Shown piece by piece: positions 36,711 through 45,300 of a DNA stretch of 64,000 bases. The notes under the pieces were generated by a model. That model searched no databases, was not told the DNA's origin, and worked only from the letters and a program-made list of their open reading frames with translations. The position numbers and the translations under genes are program-made. Every line of letters begins with the position of its first letter. The stretch's first letter is position 1. The DNA is from Ulvibacterium sp965248315 (GTDB lineage: Bacteria; Bacteroidota; Bacteroidia; Flavobacteriales; Flavobacteriaceae): assembly GCF_965248315.1 (NCBI RefSeq), contig NZ_CBDFIX010000002.1, positions 2,728,001 through 2,792,000 of the forward strand, read 5' to 3'.

Positions 36711-37958
36711 TTAAATGGCAACTTGTAATTTATGGCCGGGTAACAATACTTTTATTTTTTCCTTTACTTCCGCTTTCGAATACGCATCAATATTCAGAAA
36801 ATCCCCCAGTCCATTAGCTCTTACTCTAGCAGCATTACCATTCTGATCTATGAACTTATTCATGGGAACAACAAGCATGGGTACATTGTTGTGGAAGGCC
36901 TCTTTCACAGAGCCCAATCCGCCATGAGTGATGAACAAATCTGTATGTTGCAATACATCCAGTTGTGGAAGATAATCAAAGGTGAATACGTTTTCAGCTT
37001 CTTTTAACTCCATTGTATGATTTCCTTTTGAAATTATTAGTATGGTTCCAGAAAGTTCTTCTATCATTGAAATTACCGAATTGAAGAAGTCGGTCACCTT
37101 TGGGCCTTGTGCCAGGGTACCAAAAGCCATATAAATTACTTTAAAATCGGTTCCAAGGAGATACTCCTTTTTTAGGTTAGAATATGTTGAAGTATAATAG
37201 GCACTTTCATCTTTAGGAGATAATTTTTCAAAAAAGCGTATATGTTTAGGTTTCTTAAATTGAGGAAATTCCAATTCGCGAGGTAGAAGCACAAGGTTGT
37301 CTACATTTTTGATGCCTCTGTTTAGGGAATGTTTTAAATCAATCTCTTTTCTCCAGTCCATTCCATATTTTTCACAGTGTTTCTTCCATAAAAAGGTTTC
37401 GTCTTTTCCAAGAAAAGCGATTTTTAAGATTAGTTCACGAAACCGTTGTTTAAACAGTTCTTTCAACCATAAGTACTCTATTTTTATTTTTGATAATAGG
37501 CTGGTTGCTGGAATAACCTTCGAGTTCATGGGGGGAATGCCTTTTGTCTTACCTGAGTATACCTTGGTATGCACTATGGTGATATTTGGGACAAAAGGTT
37601 TAAAGAAAAAATAGTATTCAGCCAGACTCTGGTCTATAAATACTTGAGCTGGCTTGTGTTCCTCTATAAGTCTCTGGGTACGCCGAAATGCATTTTCGAA
37701 CTCAGTTTTTCGTTCCTTATAAAACGCTTTTGAAACCGAACTTTTTAAGAACAAGCCGAGGAAGGATTTATAGTTTTTAATAATGTATTCAGATAGGTAA
37801 CCAAATTCCTTATATTCGAAACCTTCACTTTTTAAGATTCCAATGAGCTGGGGAGTGGTGGTAAATACCACTTTTTTACCTTGACCCTCAAACTTGTGGG
37901 CCAACCCAAATACTGGATACAAGTGACTTTGAAAGGGTTGTATTATGAATAGGTTCAT
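36711..37958 (-). CDS. UDP-glycosyltransferase-like protein (GT1/MGT type, GT-B fold)
   Basis: A 415-residue cytoplasmic GT-B glycosyltransferase. The N-terminal half (FIIQPFQSHLYPVFGLAHKF) is the acceptor domain. The C-terminal half has the nucleotide-sugar signature: YLPQLDVLQHTDLFITHGG, then EAFHNNVPMLVVP and an NGNAARV block. The family glycosylates small molecules such as macrolides and flavonoids, and occasionally peptides. Here it lies between a GG-leader peptide gene (57 bases upstream) and the exporter that would secrete that peptide. Peptide glycosylation is therefore the leading hypothesis, although this is not a GT2-type glycocin enzyme such as SunS. Glycosylation of another acceptor cannot be excluded. 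Confidence 0.85.
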   Translation of the reverse strand: MNLFIIQPFQSHLYPVFGLAHKFEGQGKKVVFTTTPQLIGILKSEGFEYKEFGYLSEYIIKNYKSFLGLFLKSSVSKAFYKERKTEFENAFRRTQRLIEEHKPAQVFIDQSLAEYYFFFKPFVPNITIVHTKVYSGKTKGIPPMNSKVIPATSLLSKIKIEYLWLKELFKQRFRELILKIAFLGKDETFLWKKHCEKYGMDWRKEIDLKHSLNRGIKNVDNLVLLPRELEFPQFKKPKHIRFFEKLSPKDESAYYTSTYSNLKKEYLLGTDFKVIYMAFGTLAQGPKVTDFFNSVISMIEELSGTILIISKGNHTMELKEAENVFTFDYLPQLDVLQHTDLFITHGGLGSVKEAFHNNVPMLVVPMNKFIDQNGNAARVRANGLGDFLNIDAYSKAEVKEKIKVLLPGHKLQVAI

Positions 37959-37969
37959 AGGCTTTTTGT

Positions 37970-37998
37970 ATTTGGCCCTGCCAAATACAGGGCCAAAT
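37970..37998 (-). promoter_or_regulatory. Strong hairpin between the precursor gene and the glycosyltransferase
   Basis: ATTTGGCCCTG (37970-37980) pairs perfectly with CAGGGCCAAAT (37988-37998) around a 7-base loop, an 11-bp stem. It ends 11 bases before the glycosyltransferase ATG and lacks a T-run on the minus strand. It is more likely an mRNA processing, stability or partial-attenuation element than a full terminator. This would favour a high ratio of precursor to enzyme. Confidence 0.65.
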
Positions 37999-38015
37999 GC
38001 AAAATTTAGTTAGAA

Positions 38016-38195
38016 TCAATAACCGCAACCTCCTTGACCAGGCTGTAACACGGTACCAAAGGGTACCCCAGGTGGGCAATTTACCGGAGTATGCGGATTA
38101 AGGCAAAAACAATAAGGAGTAGCTCCCCCCTTTACGGTTTTTAATTGTTGTTTGGACAACAATTTGTCCGAAAACTTTGAAATGATTTTTTTCAT
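38016..38195 (-). CDS. Double-glycine-leader precursor peptide 1 (RiPP/bacteriocin-like)
   Basis: A 59-residue peptide starting at the ATG 38193-38195. The leader is 24 residues (MKKIISKFSDKLLSK then QQLKTVKGG), ending in GG, and resembles the Bacteroidota GG-leader families whose consensus includes LS-x-x-x-LK-x-x-KGG. The predicted core is 35 residues, starts ATPYCFC, is rich in Gly and Pro, and has Cys at core positions 5, 7, 16 and 33; it ends GGCGY. It lies directly upstream of the glycosyltransferase, C39 ABC and HlyD genes. The leader is 22/24 identical to that of the second precursor at 39328-39504. The product probably carries two disulfides, and glycosylation is possible. It is too short to appear in usual ORF calls. 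Confidence 0.85.
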   Translation of the reverse strand: MKKIISKFSDKLLSKQQLKTVKGGATPYCFCLNPHTPVNCPPGVPFGTVLQPGQGGCGY

Positions 38196-38232
38196 TTTTA
38201 AAACTTTAAGATTAATAAATACTATATCGAAC

Positions 38233-38244
38233 GATTTGCAAATC
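38233..38244. promoter_or_regulatory. Conserved palindrome upstream of precursor 1
   Basis: GATTTGCAAATC is a perfect 12-base palindrome, 37 bases upstream of the precursor ATG. The same 12 bases occur at almost the same distance (40 bases) upstream of precursor 2 at 39545-39556. It may be a regulator site, or supply the TTTG of a -33 box. Confidence 0.55.
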
Positions 38245-38822
38245 CACTTTAATTATATTGATTATCAATGATTTATAATTGTAATGGCACAAAGCATACA
38301 CATAAACCAACGTCAATCCTACCCTAGGTGATTTTTGAAAAAATTTCATATTCGCCTTCATTACTTTTCATTAAGTATGGAAAGGAATCGCGTAAATATG
38401 ATGTAAAGCCTTTTTTAGGCATAGATAATTAGTAATACTTTACTTATATAAAGTAATGAATAATAGTATTTATTTGTAATTAAAATTATGTTAAATAATA
38501 CTTATAATATGTACTTCATTCGATAAAACATTTGTGGACCTTGGATTTAAAGCAAAATTCGCAACACGTTTCATAATCCTACCTTATGGGGGTGCCATGA
38601 AAACAACGATTCTTCCAGTTTTTAGAATAGCGACCCAAGAATACCTAAAGAACTCTGGCATAGTAGCTAGAAGGGACTAATCCAGAAATAGTTTAACTTA
38701 GAACTCAAATCAAAGAATGGTAATGTGTAAGTTTTACGTTGATATAACTATCTATGTCCATGGGTAACAGATTATGAGTAGTAGTACGAATACTGTGGTA
38801 GTCAGTAATGTTGCATACCATA

Positions 38823-38852
38823 TTTCCTGGCCTTGTTCAAAAGGCCAGGAAA
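38823..38852. repeat. Perfect 12-bp inverted repeat
   Basis: TTTCCTGGCCTT (38823-38834) pairs with AAGGCCAGGAAA (38841-38852) around the 6-base loop GTTCAA. No T-run follows on either strand, so it looks like a REP-type palindrome or an mRNA processing hairpin rather than a terminator. Confidence 0.55.
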
Positions 38853-38934
38853 TGAAAGTGCCTGAAGCGTAGTAACATAGTATATTTCAACCATCATTCA
38901 TCACGCATCAAATGGTGCTTCATACTAAGGTGAT

Positions 38935-39038
38935 ATCCAAAGTCGGATATCCACAGGAACACCGCTAATACCCCCTTTACCATTTTAATTGTTCTTGGAA
39001 TGACAATTTATTGGAGAGCTTTGAAGTGATTTTTTCAT
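38935..39038 (-). pseudogene. Decayed third GG-leader precursor gene
   Basis: Starting at the ATG 39036-39038 the minus strand aligns with both intact precursors over the leader. One missing A in the early A-run shifts the frame. If restored, it reads MKKITSKLSNKLSFQEQLK; a further single-base loss follows, and then MVKGG is recovered in a third frame, followed by a short core without the cysteines. As it stands the frame ends after about 17 codons. The region just upstream still resembles that of precursor 1, with the palindrome degraded to GATTTTAAAATTC. It is a dead paralogue. Confidence 0.6.
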
Positions 39039-39327
39039 CTTTCCAATTTTAAAGGGTACTAAATAATTGACGCGAACCGATTTTAAAATTCAAAACATGA
39101 ACATATTTATCTCACGAAATCAATGTCTGGTGTATTGCTAAGGCTTTGATTTGAAGTTCTTGAGAGCAAAAGCTTCAAAGTCCGGGGGATACAAAATGTT
39201 ACGGAAACAGTTTTGCTTAATCTGATTCCTCATTTCGATAAGGCCTTAATTATCAAAATCATTGGAAATAGAGAAATAAAAAGATTTTCATGTTTTGGCA
39301 TAAACCGAGCTAACGGTCCTGTATTTG

Positions 39328-39504
39328 CTAGTGACAATCGCCTACTCCTGGAGGTACTTGACTTCCAGGTCCATAACCGAATGGACAATTAATAAAGGCA
39401 CCACTACCGATACAGAAGCAATATGGAGTGGCCCCTCCCTTGACTGTTTTTAACCGCTCCTTGGACAACAATTTGTCCGAAAACTTTGAAATGATTTTTT
39501 TCAT
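39328..39504 (-). CDS. Double-glycine-leader precursor peptide 2 (RiPP/bacteriocin-like)
   Basis: A 58-residue peptide starting at the ATG 39502-39504. The 24-residue leader (MKKIISKFSDKLLSK then ERLKTVKGG) differs from precursor 1 at two positions only. The 34-residue core also starts ATPYCFC, then diverges to a Gly/Pro-rich segment, but keeps Cys at core positions 5, 7, 16 and 33, and the NCP around Cys 16. It ends DCH. Strict leader conservation with a variable core is what a shared export and modification machinery would impose. It is transcribed toward precursor 1 and the exporter genes, but 1.1 kb separates them, so it probably has its own promoter. Confidence 0.85.
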   Translation of the reverse strand: MKKIISKFSDKLLSKERLKTVKGGATPYCFCIGSGAFINCPFGYGPGSQVPPGVGDCH

Positions 39505-39544
39505 TTTTTTAAATTTTAGGATTAATACTTCATTTATAATAAGT

Positions 39545-39556
39545 GATTTGCAAATC
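39545..39556. promoter_or_regulatory. Conserved palindrome upstream of precursor 2
   Basis: This is the second copy of GATTTGCAAATC, 40 bases upstream of the ATG. The flanking ATTAATA block nearer the gene is also shared with precursor 1, so the two upstream regions are related by duplication. Confidence 0.55.
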
Positions 39557-39656
39557 CATATTCAAGATTCGTTAGTTCCATATTTCCTAAGAAGATAGAT
39601 AAGTATTGTATTTTAACAATTCTTGATATTGCGCTCTGCTTTCATTTAAAAAGTAA

Positions 39657-39860
39657 TCAAGGAGAACGGTAATCTAAATAGGTCTTCCAGTGTAATTCTA
39701 ACGTTTGACTATTTTGACAAAGTAATTTTAATGTATGCACAAGATTATTTTTAATAATCCTTACCCATCTGTTTTGATTCAATTGATTTGACACATGCCA
39801 TAACCAATTAATTGCAATTAACAATTTATAAGATTCAATTTTAGGATAACTGGATTTCAT
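39657..39860 (-). CDS. Possible small protein upstream of precursor 2
   Basis: A 67-codon frame with an ATG start (MKSSYPKIESYKLLIAINWL) and TGA stop. It is basic, has no signal peptide and no family that I recognise. It lies on the precursor strand, 152 bases upstream of precursor 2, in a 557-base gap otherwise holding only the palindrome and AT-rich sequence. It could be a small immunity or accessory protein, or a chance frame. Confidence 0.25.
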   Translation of the reverse strand: MKSSYPKIESYKLLIAINWLWHVSNQLNQNRWVRIIKNNLVHTLKLLCQNSQTLELHWKTYLDYRSP

Positions 39861-40061
39861 TTATGAAGCCTATAACCTTCTTTATGAATGGCATAAACTT
39901 TTCGTGAGTAAAGAAGCGTTTGAAGACCATATGTTTTCGATTGATTGTAGCGGACAGATAGTTGAAGTTATTATTTTCTTATATTATTAATAAGTTTATT
40001 ACTACATACTTATATTTTTCTTATATTAACATGGGATATTCTTCTTTTAAATTATTCCGAT

Positions 40062-40364
40062 ATGCCCCAAGGAGAGATAGATATTTCAATTTTAAAATAC
40101 AGGAAAGAAAAAAGAATCAGTCAAGCTGACTTCGGGAAATTGGTTGGTGTAAAACAAGCTACGGTTTCCAATTGGGAGTCAAAAAAAGTAAACCCTTCTG
40201 GGAAGCATCTCGAGCGGATCAAGGAATTGATGAATTCGCAAATTGCAGAAACAAAATCCATCCCGAATCCGGATGAATTGGCCTTGCTCAAAGAACTATT
40301 ATCGGCCAAGGAAGAAATAATAGGATACCTAAAGACGACGATTGATCGTATCAAGGAAGGGTGA
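40062..40364 (+). CDS. XRE-family HTH regulator with a short C-terminal helix
   Basis: A 100-residue protein. Residues about 10-55 are a Cro/C1-type HTH (ISQADFGKLVGVKQATVSNWES). The C-terminal 35 residues (LALLKELLSAKEEIIGYLKTTIDRIKE) look like a coiled coil for dimerisation. It starts at the ATG at 40062 and stands alone on the plus strand, divergent from the precursor locus and convergent with SusD. It may control either neighbour; the sequence does not say which. Confidence 0.85.
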   Translation: MPQGEIDISILKYRKEKRISQADFGKLVGVKQATVSNWESKKVNPSGKHLERIKELMNSQIAETKSIPNPDELALLKELLSAKEEIIGYLKTTIDRIKEG

Positions 40365-40422
40365 TGGTGATACCGTAATTCTTCTGCGTTTTCTCAACGC
40401 AACATGGTAGAAACTAAGCATA

Positions 40423-40458
40423 AGAAAAGGGCCTCACTTTAAAGTGAGGCCCTTTTCT
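40423..40458. terminator. Bidirectional terminator between the XRE gene and susD
   Basis: A perfect 18-base inverted repeat, AGAAAAGGGCCTCACTTT followed immediately by its complement (40441-40458). The TTAA centre forms the loop and the A/T-rich stem ends supply T-runs in both directions. It sits between the convergent stops at 40364 and 40486. Confidence 0.88.
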
Positions 40459-40485
40459 CTAAATACTATTTTATACTTCCTAACC

Positions 40486-42249
40486 CTAGTAGCCAGGATT
40501 CTGTGTTAACACATCAGAACCTTGAATATCAATTTGTGCCTGTGGAATAGGATAGAACTCATTTTTTCCAGCGGTAAAGCTAGCTCCTCCAAACTTGGTA
40601 ATCAAGTATTGGGATTCGTAGGCCAAATAGTCGTTCAAGACATCGGCAGCTACACCCCATCGAACCAAATCAAAGAAACGGTGACCTTCCCCGGAAAGCT
40701 CCAATTTTCTTTCAAAACGAACAGCGGTACGTGCATCCTCTTGCGAAGCAAATTGAGAAGGTGGATATTCCGCAATTACATAGTTGGCCGCATCATCACC
40801 AGAATCGTATTCCTTAACCCAATGTTCTGAGTTGGCGGCTCGCGCCCTAACCTGGTTTACATAAGTTCTGGCTTGCTCCAATGAACCCGCCTCGATTTCC
40901 GCTTCTGCAGCCATCAGCAATACATCCGCATAGCGAATAATCGTATAGTTCATTAAGGCATATCCTCTAGTCCACGAACTACCATCTGTAAAGCTATTTT
41001 CCTGGGATCTGTAGTAAATGTACTTTTTAGGAGAATATGGACCTGCGTATGGAAAACTACGAATCCAAGCAGAACCAGGATGATCTATCCAGTCTAAATA
41101 AGGGATACCCATACGGCCTATAGAATGATCGATACGGGGATCGAGTGGACCAGCATCCTCAACAAAATCCTCTTCAGCATTTCCGTCTGTCACTACCCAT
41201 TTAAAGTTGTTGGCAACCTCGTTGGCAGGGTCATTGTAAGAACCGTCTAATAAAGGTAGACCTTCCGGTGTAGTTCTAAACGAATTTCCTAATTCTATAC
41301 TGGGCTGAAAGAAACCGCAACAGTTTCCAGGACCATCCGGACCTGTATTATAAGGGTAGTTTAAGTCATCAAAATAGTTGGCGTTTTGTGTACTTCCCGT
41401 ATTGTTGGCCGATTCCACATCCATAACCGCTTCCGCATGATTATCGTTCTCCGCATTGTATATTTGTGCATAATCATCAAGCAGAGCATACTTAAGGCCG
41501 TTTGAAGTAACACCATTGGCAATAACATCGTCAAACGAAGCCTTGGCTTCGGCAAATTTCCCTTGGAACAGTTGTGCCTTTCCAAGATACGCTCGTGCGG
41601 CCCATTTGTTAACGCGCCCTGCACCAGTTTCACCGGCAAGATTGTCATAGGCAAATTGGAAATCTGCCTCAATCTTATCCCAAACATCAGGAGTATTTGG
41701 AACGGCAACAACATCGGTAGGAGCTACCGTTTCGTCAAAATAAGGAATGCTGTTATGATGTTTCTTCAAATCAAAATAGAAATGACCTCTCAACATTCTT
41801 GCTTCGGCAATAATCCGTGTAGCTTCTGCTGGCACAATGTTATCCCCGGCCGCTTGTACCGTGGCTATTACATTGTTACAACGAACCACACCTTCAAAAC
41901 GGCCATTCCAAAAATTATTGATATCCCCACTAGTAGGGTCAATCTCATAACGCTGAACAGGATTAATAGCCGAGTAATCCCCGGCATCCGTTCCTTTGTT
42001 CGCCTCACCGCCACAAATAGACCCGGTAATCCAATGATTAGGGCCTTCGAAGCGGTTACCGAATACACCGTTTAAAGCGGAGTAGGCTCCAACCAACAAA
42101 CCTTCAGCACCCGCTTGGTTTTCCAGCTGGGCGGCCCCTAACGAACCTGTTGGCAGCACTTCTAAAAACTCGTCATTACAGGACACCCCTATCATAAGGA
42201 TAGCCGCTATAAAAACAGGTAATTTTCTTAATCTGTACATAGTTTTCAT
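40486..42249 (-). CDS. SusD/RagB-family outer-membrane substrate-binding lipoprotein
   Basis: A 587-residue lipoprotein; the ATG at 42247-42249 places the lipobox MIGVSC at Cys 24. The typical SusD features follow: N-terminal FLEVLPTGSL, TPR-like helices, and C-terminal RFERKLELSGEGHRFFDLVRWG, the RagB hallmark. It binds oligosaccharides (or other nutrients) on the cell surface and caps the SusC channel. The gene is 55 bases downstream of susC. No glycan-degrading enzyme lies beside the pair, so its ligand cannot be inferred. Confidence 0.94.
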   Translation of the reverse strand: MKTMYRLRKLPVFIAAILMIGVSCNDEFLEVLPTGSLGAAQLENQAGAEGLLVGAYSALNGVFGNRFEGPNHWITGSICGGEANKGTDAGDYSAINPVQRYEIDPTSGDINNFWNGRFEGVVRCNNVIATVQAAGDNIVPAEATRIIAEARMLRGHFYFDLKKHHNSIPYFDETVAPTDVVAVPNTPDVWDKIEADFQFAYDNLAGETGAGRVNKWAARAYLGKAQLFQGKFAEAKASFDDVIANGVTSNGLKYALLDDYAQIYNAENDNHAEAVMDVESANNTGSTQNANYFDDLNYPYNTGPDGPGNCCGFFQPSIELGNSFRTTPEGLPLLDGSYNDPANEVANNFKWVVTDGNAEEDFVEDAGPLDPRIDHSIGRMGIPYLDWIDHPGSAWIRSFPYAGPYSPKKYIYYRSQENSFTDGSSWTRGYALMNYTIIRYADVLLMAAEAEIEAGSLEQARTYVNQVRARAANSEHWVKEYDSGDDAANYVIAEYPPSQFASQEDARTAVRFERKLELSGEGHRFFDLVRWGVAADVLNDYLAYESQYLITKFGGASFTAGKNEFYPIPQAQIDIQGSDVLTQNPGY

Positions 42250-42304
42250 AGTTAATTTTTGCTTAAATATATAAATAATTTTTCTTTTAAATATCACAAA
42301 GCTA

Positions 42305-45300
42305 TCACAAGCCTAAATTTACGTTAAGTAGGTATTGAGGTGTTGCAGGGTAGTTTCCGACATCGATACCAAAACGAGTGTCCACATCACCACCTACCAC
42401 AGGATCTAGACCGCTATAATCGGTAATCGTCCAAATGTTGTTTGCAGAGATGCCTACCTCAAATTTACTTAACCCAAGAGCATCCTTTACTTTATCATCA
42501 AAAGAATATACAAAAGCCAAACGTTGTAATCTTGCGTAAGAACCATCTTCCACATACCAAGAGTTGGAAGCACCACTAGTACTCAGGTTGGAAACACTTT
42601 CCCAAATTGGAGCAGCGGCGTTGTTCCCCAGTTCAGGGGTCCAAGAGTTAAAGGCGGCTACACCTTTTGCGGATCCCTCAAATGTTCCGAAGAAATCCCT
42701 AAACCATTTGGATTGGTTGAATATCTCGTTTCCAATGGACCAGTTCCAGAACATTTCCATTTTGAGTTGCTTGTAGTTTAACTCAAATACGGCACCACCT
42801 GTATAGGAAGGTACCGGATCTCCCAAATAGGTTCTATCATCCGGGGTAATGGCACCATCTCCGTTAACATCCTCATAGCGGAAGCGGCCCAATCCTTTAC
42901 CATCCTGCGCTGGAGAATTGTCTACCTCTGCTTGAGAGTTGAAGTAGCCTATTACATTATACCCAAAAAAGGATGAAAGCGGTCTTCCGATCTGGTTTCG
43001 GGTAGGGGTAATTCCCCTAAAGCCAATACCATCCAAGAATTCAATACCTGGAGCAAAAGCTACGACTTCGTTCTTCAGGAAGGAATGGTTAGTCGTAATT
43101 TGGAAGGAAAGATCTTCGGTAAAATTACCACGACCTATGATTTGAAAATCGACCCCTTGATTGAGCATGGATCCCACGTTTACAGAAGGAGCACTAGCAA
43201 AATTTCCAGTAACCCCGGCCAAAGGAACCTGGAACAACAGATCCTCGGTATCCTTTTTCCACCAGTCGAACTGTACTTCTATTTTGTTGTCTAGAAGCGA
43301 AAGATCGAAACCAATGTTTAAAGTAGTACTGGTCTCCCATTTAGCATCAGCATTTCCGATTCGGCTAGTGGCAAACCCTTCGTCCGCACCACTATTTTGT
43401 CCGCCGATTGGATAAAATGTTCTGGCCAAATTAGCGGCGGCCAAGGAAAATTGATTACTTGGATCCACGTTGTTGGAGTTACCCATTTCACCCCAACCAG
43501 CACGAATTCTCAAATCGGAAATAAAATTCTGGTTTTGCATAAAAGATTCTCCGCTAACCGTCCATGCGCCCGATACTGCTGGGAATACCCCGTATCGATT
43601 ATTTTCACCGAATACAGAGGATCCATCTCGTCGAACAACTCCGGAAATGTAGTATTTTTCATCAAAATTATAATCCAGTTTTCCGAATAGGGAACTGAAG
43701 TTAACCCCGGTAAAGATATTACCCTGTACCACGGGACTCTGAACAGTGGACATAGTAATGAAGTCAATATCCGTGGAGAAAGGATTGATACCGGAACCAA
43801 AAATGGACCTACCTCGGGAGGGTGTCCTTGGGGAACGGGCACCATTAATGGCCTCAATACCGGCCAATACTTTAATTCCATGCTTTCCATAGGTCTTATC
43901 AAAATTCACCGTGTTAGTGAAAATCCATTGAAAGCCGTAGCCCCAGGTCTCACTAAAGGAATTACTGGCCTCGGGCTCCGAATCCCCTAAGTACCGGAAG
44001 CCGTAATTTTGTTGGGTAAAATTGTTATATTGCCCGCCGATATTCGTTCTTACGGAAAGCCCATCAGCCAGTTTTACGTTGGCATATAAATTTCCAAAAA
44101 CCTCTACTTGAAAGGCCACATCGTCTCCATTGTTCCGGACCAATCGTCGTACGGGGTTCCGTGGATTATTAAATCCGGATGCCCGTGTACTGGCATAGCT
44201 TCCAAATTCATCAAACACAGGAATTATGGTTGGCATTCGATACGCGGAAAGTACCTCGGATTCTTCATCGGCGATACCAGCACCTCCATTTGCACCTTGC
44301 TGTCCAACTACCGATCGGTATGTACCTTGGAAATTTTGCCCAATGGACAACCAAGGCGTAACGTCCCACTCGGAATTAAAACGTAGCGTATATCGTTTAA
44401 ACTCATTGGACAACAGAATACCGGATTGGGTCTGTGCGCCGAGCCCTAAATAGTAACGGCCGTCCTCGGTGCCGCCATCAAAGCCCAAACTGATACGGCT
44501 AATCGGTGCAATCCGAGTAATTTCCTTATACCAGTTGGTCCCAGCCAAATTAGGACGGATCAAGAACACATCTTCAGGATTGGCCTCAAAGTTGGCCCGG
44601 ATTTGTGCTAAATCGATTTCTGACTCAAAAACCCCATTTTGACCATCGGCATGCAAATAATCCGGAAAACGTGGGGTAGGATTCGATCCATACTGTGGAT
44701 GCGTGTATTGAGGGGCTGTTCCGGTGGCCGCCGCGTTATTTTCATAGGCTATGTGCGTATATCTCGCCATATCCTGTGGATTCAACATTTCCGGGGAACC
44801 ACTGACGTTGGGGTCGGTAACCCCGCTTTGGATGCTAAGGGTTACATTGGTCTTCCTTTTTCCTTTTTTTCCTTGTTTTGTAGTATAAACAATTACCCCG
44901 TTTGCTGCCCTGGCTCCATATATGGAGGCCGCAGCTGCATCTTTTAGTACCGTGGTAGTTTCAATATCATCCGGGTTTAGGAAATCAATGTTTAGGATAG
45001 GTACCCCATCCACTACATATAAAGGCTCGTTACCCCCAAAGGCTCCAAAACCACGTACCCGAATCTGAGACGTAGTACCAGGCTGACCGTTGGTCACAAC
45101 GGTAACCCCCGCGACCCTACCGGCCAACTGCTGTTCTACGTTACCAGAAGGAACGGCTGCCAATTCTTCTGCCTTTACTATGGAAACGGCTGCGGTAGTC
45201 TCTCGCTTACTTTCCGTTTGGTAACCTGTTACGATAACCTCGTCCAGTGCGGCTGCATCCTCTGCCAAGGTTACATTAACCGTAGATTGCCCGTTAACAG

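Larger units (their letters stand above)
38196..39327. other. 1.1-kb AT-rich region between the two precursor genes, with a relic copy
   Basis: No intact gene is seen. The region holds the upstream region of precursor 1 (palindrome at 38233-38244), a 12-bp hairpin at 38823-38852, a GATATCC/GGATATC small hairpin near 38930-38950, and a frame-broken third precursor copy ending near 39038. The rest is AT-rich with short, decayed frames, which suggests a region expanded by duplication and decay. Confidence 0.6.

Noticed and set aside
38597..38680. Short plus-strand frame starting MKTTILPVFRIA inside the precursor region
   Set aside because: Only 26 codons, no GG motif, no cysteines and opposite to the precursor strand; likely chance.
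41361..42075. Long frames on both strands inside susD
   Set aside because: Shadow frames of a well-supported SusD gene, with no family features.
43085..44947. Several plus-strand frames inside susC
   Set aside because: Antisense shadows of a canonical SusC/RagA gene.
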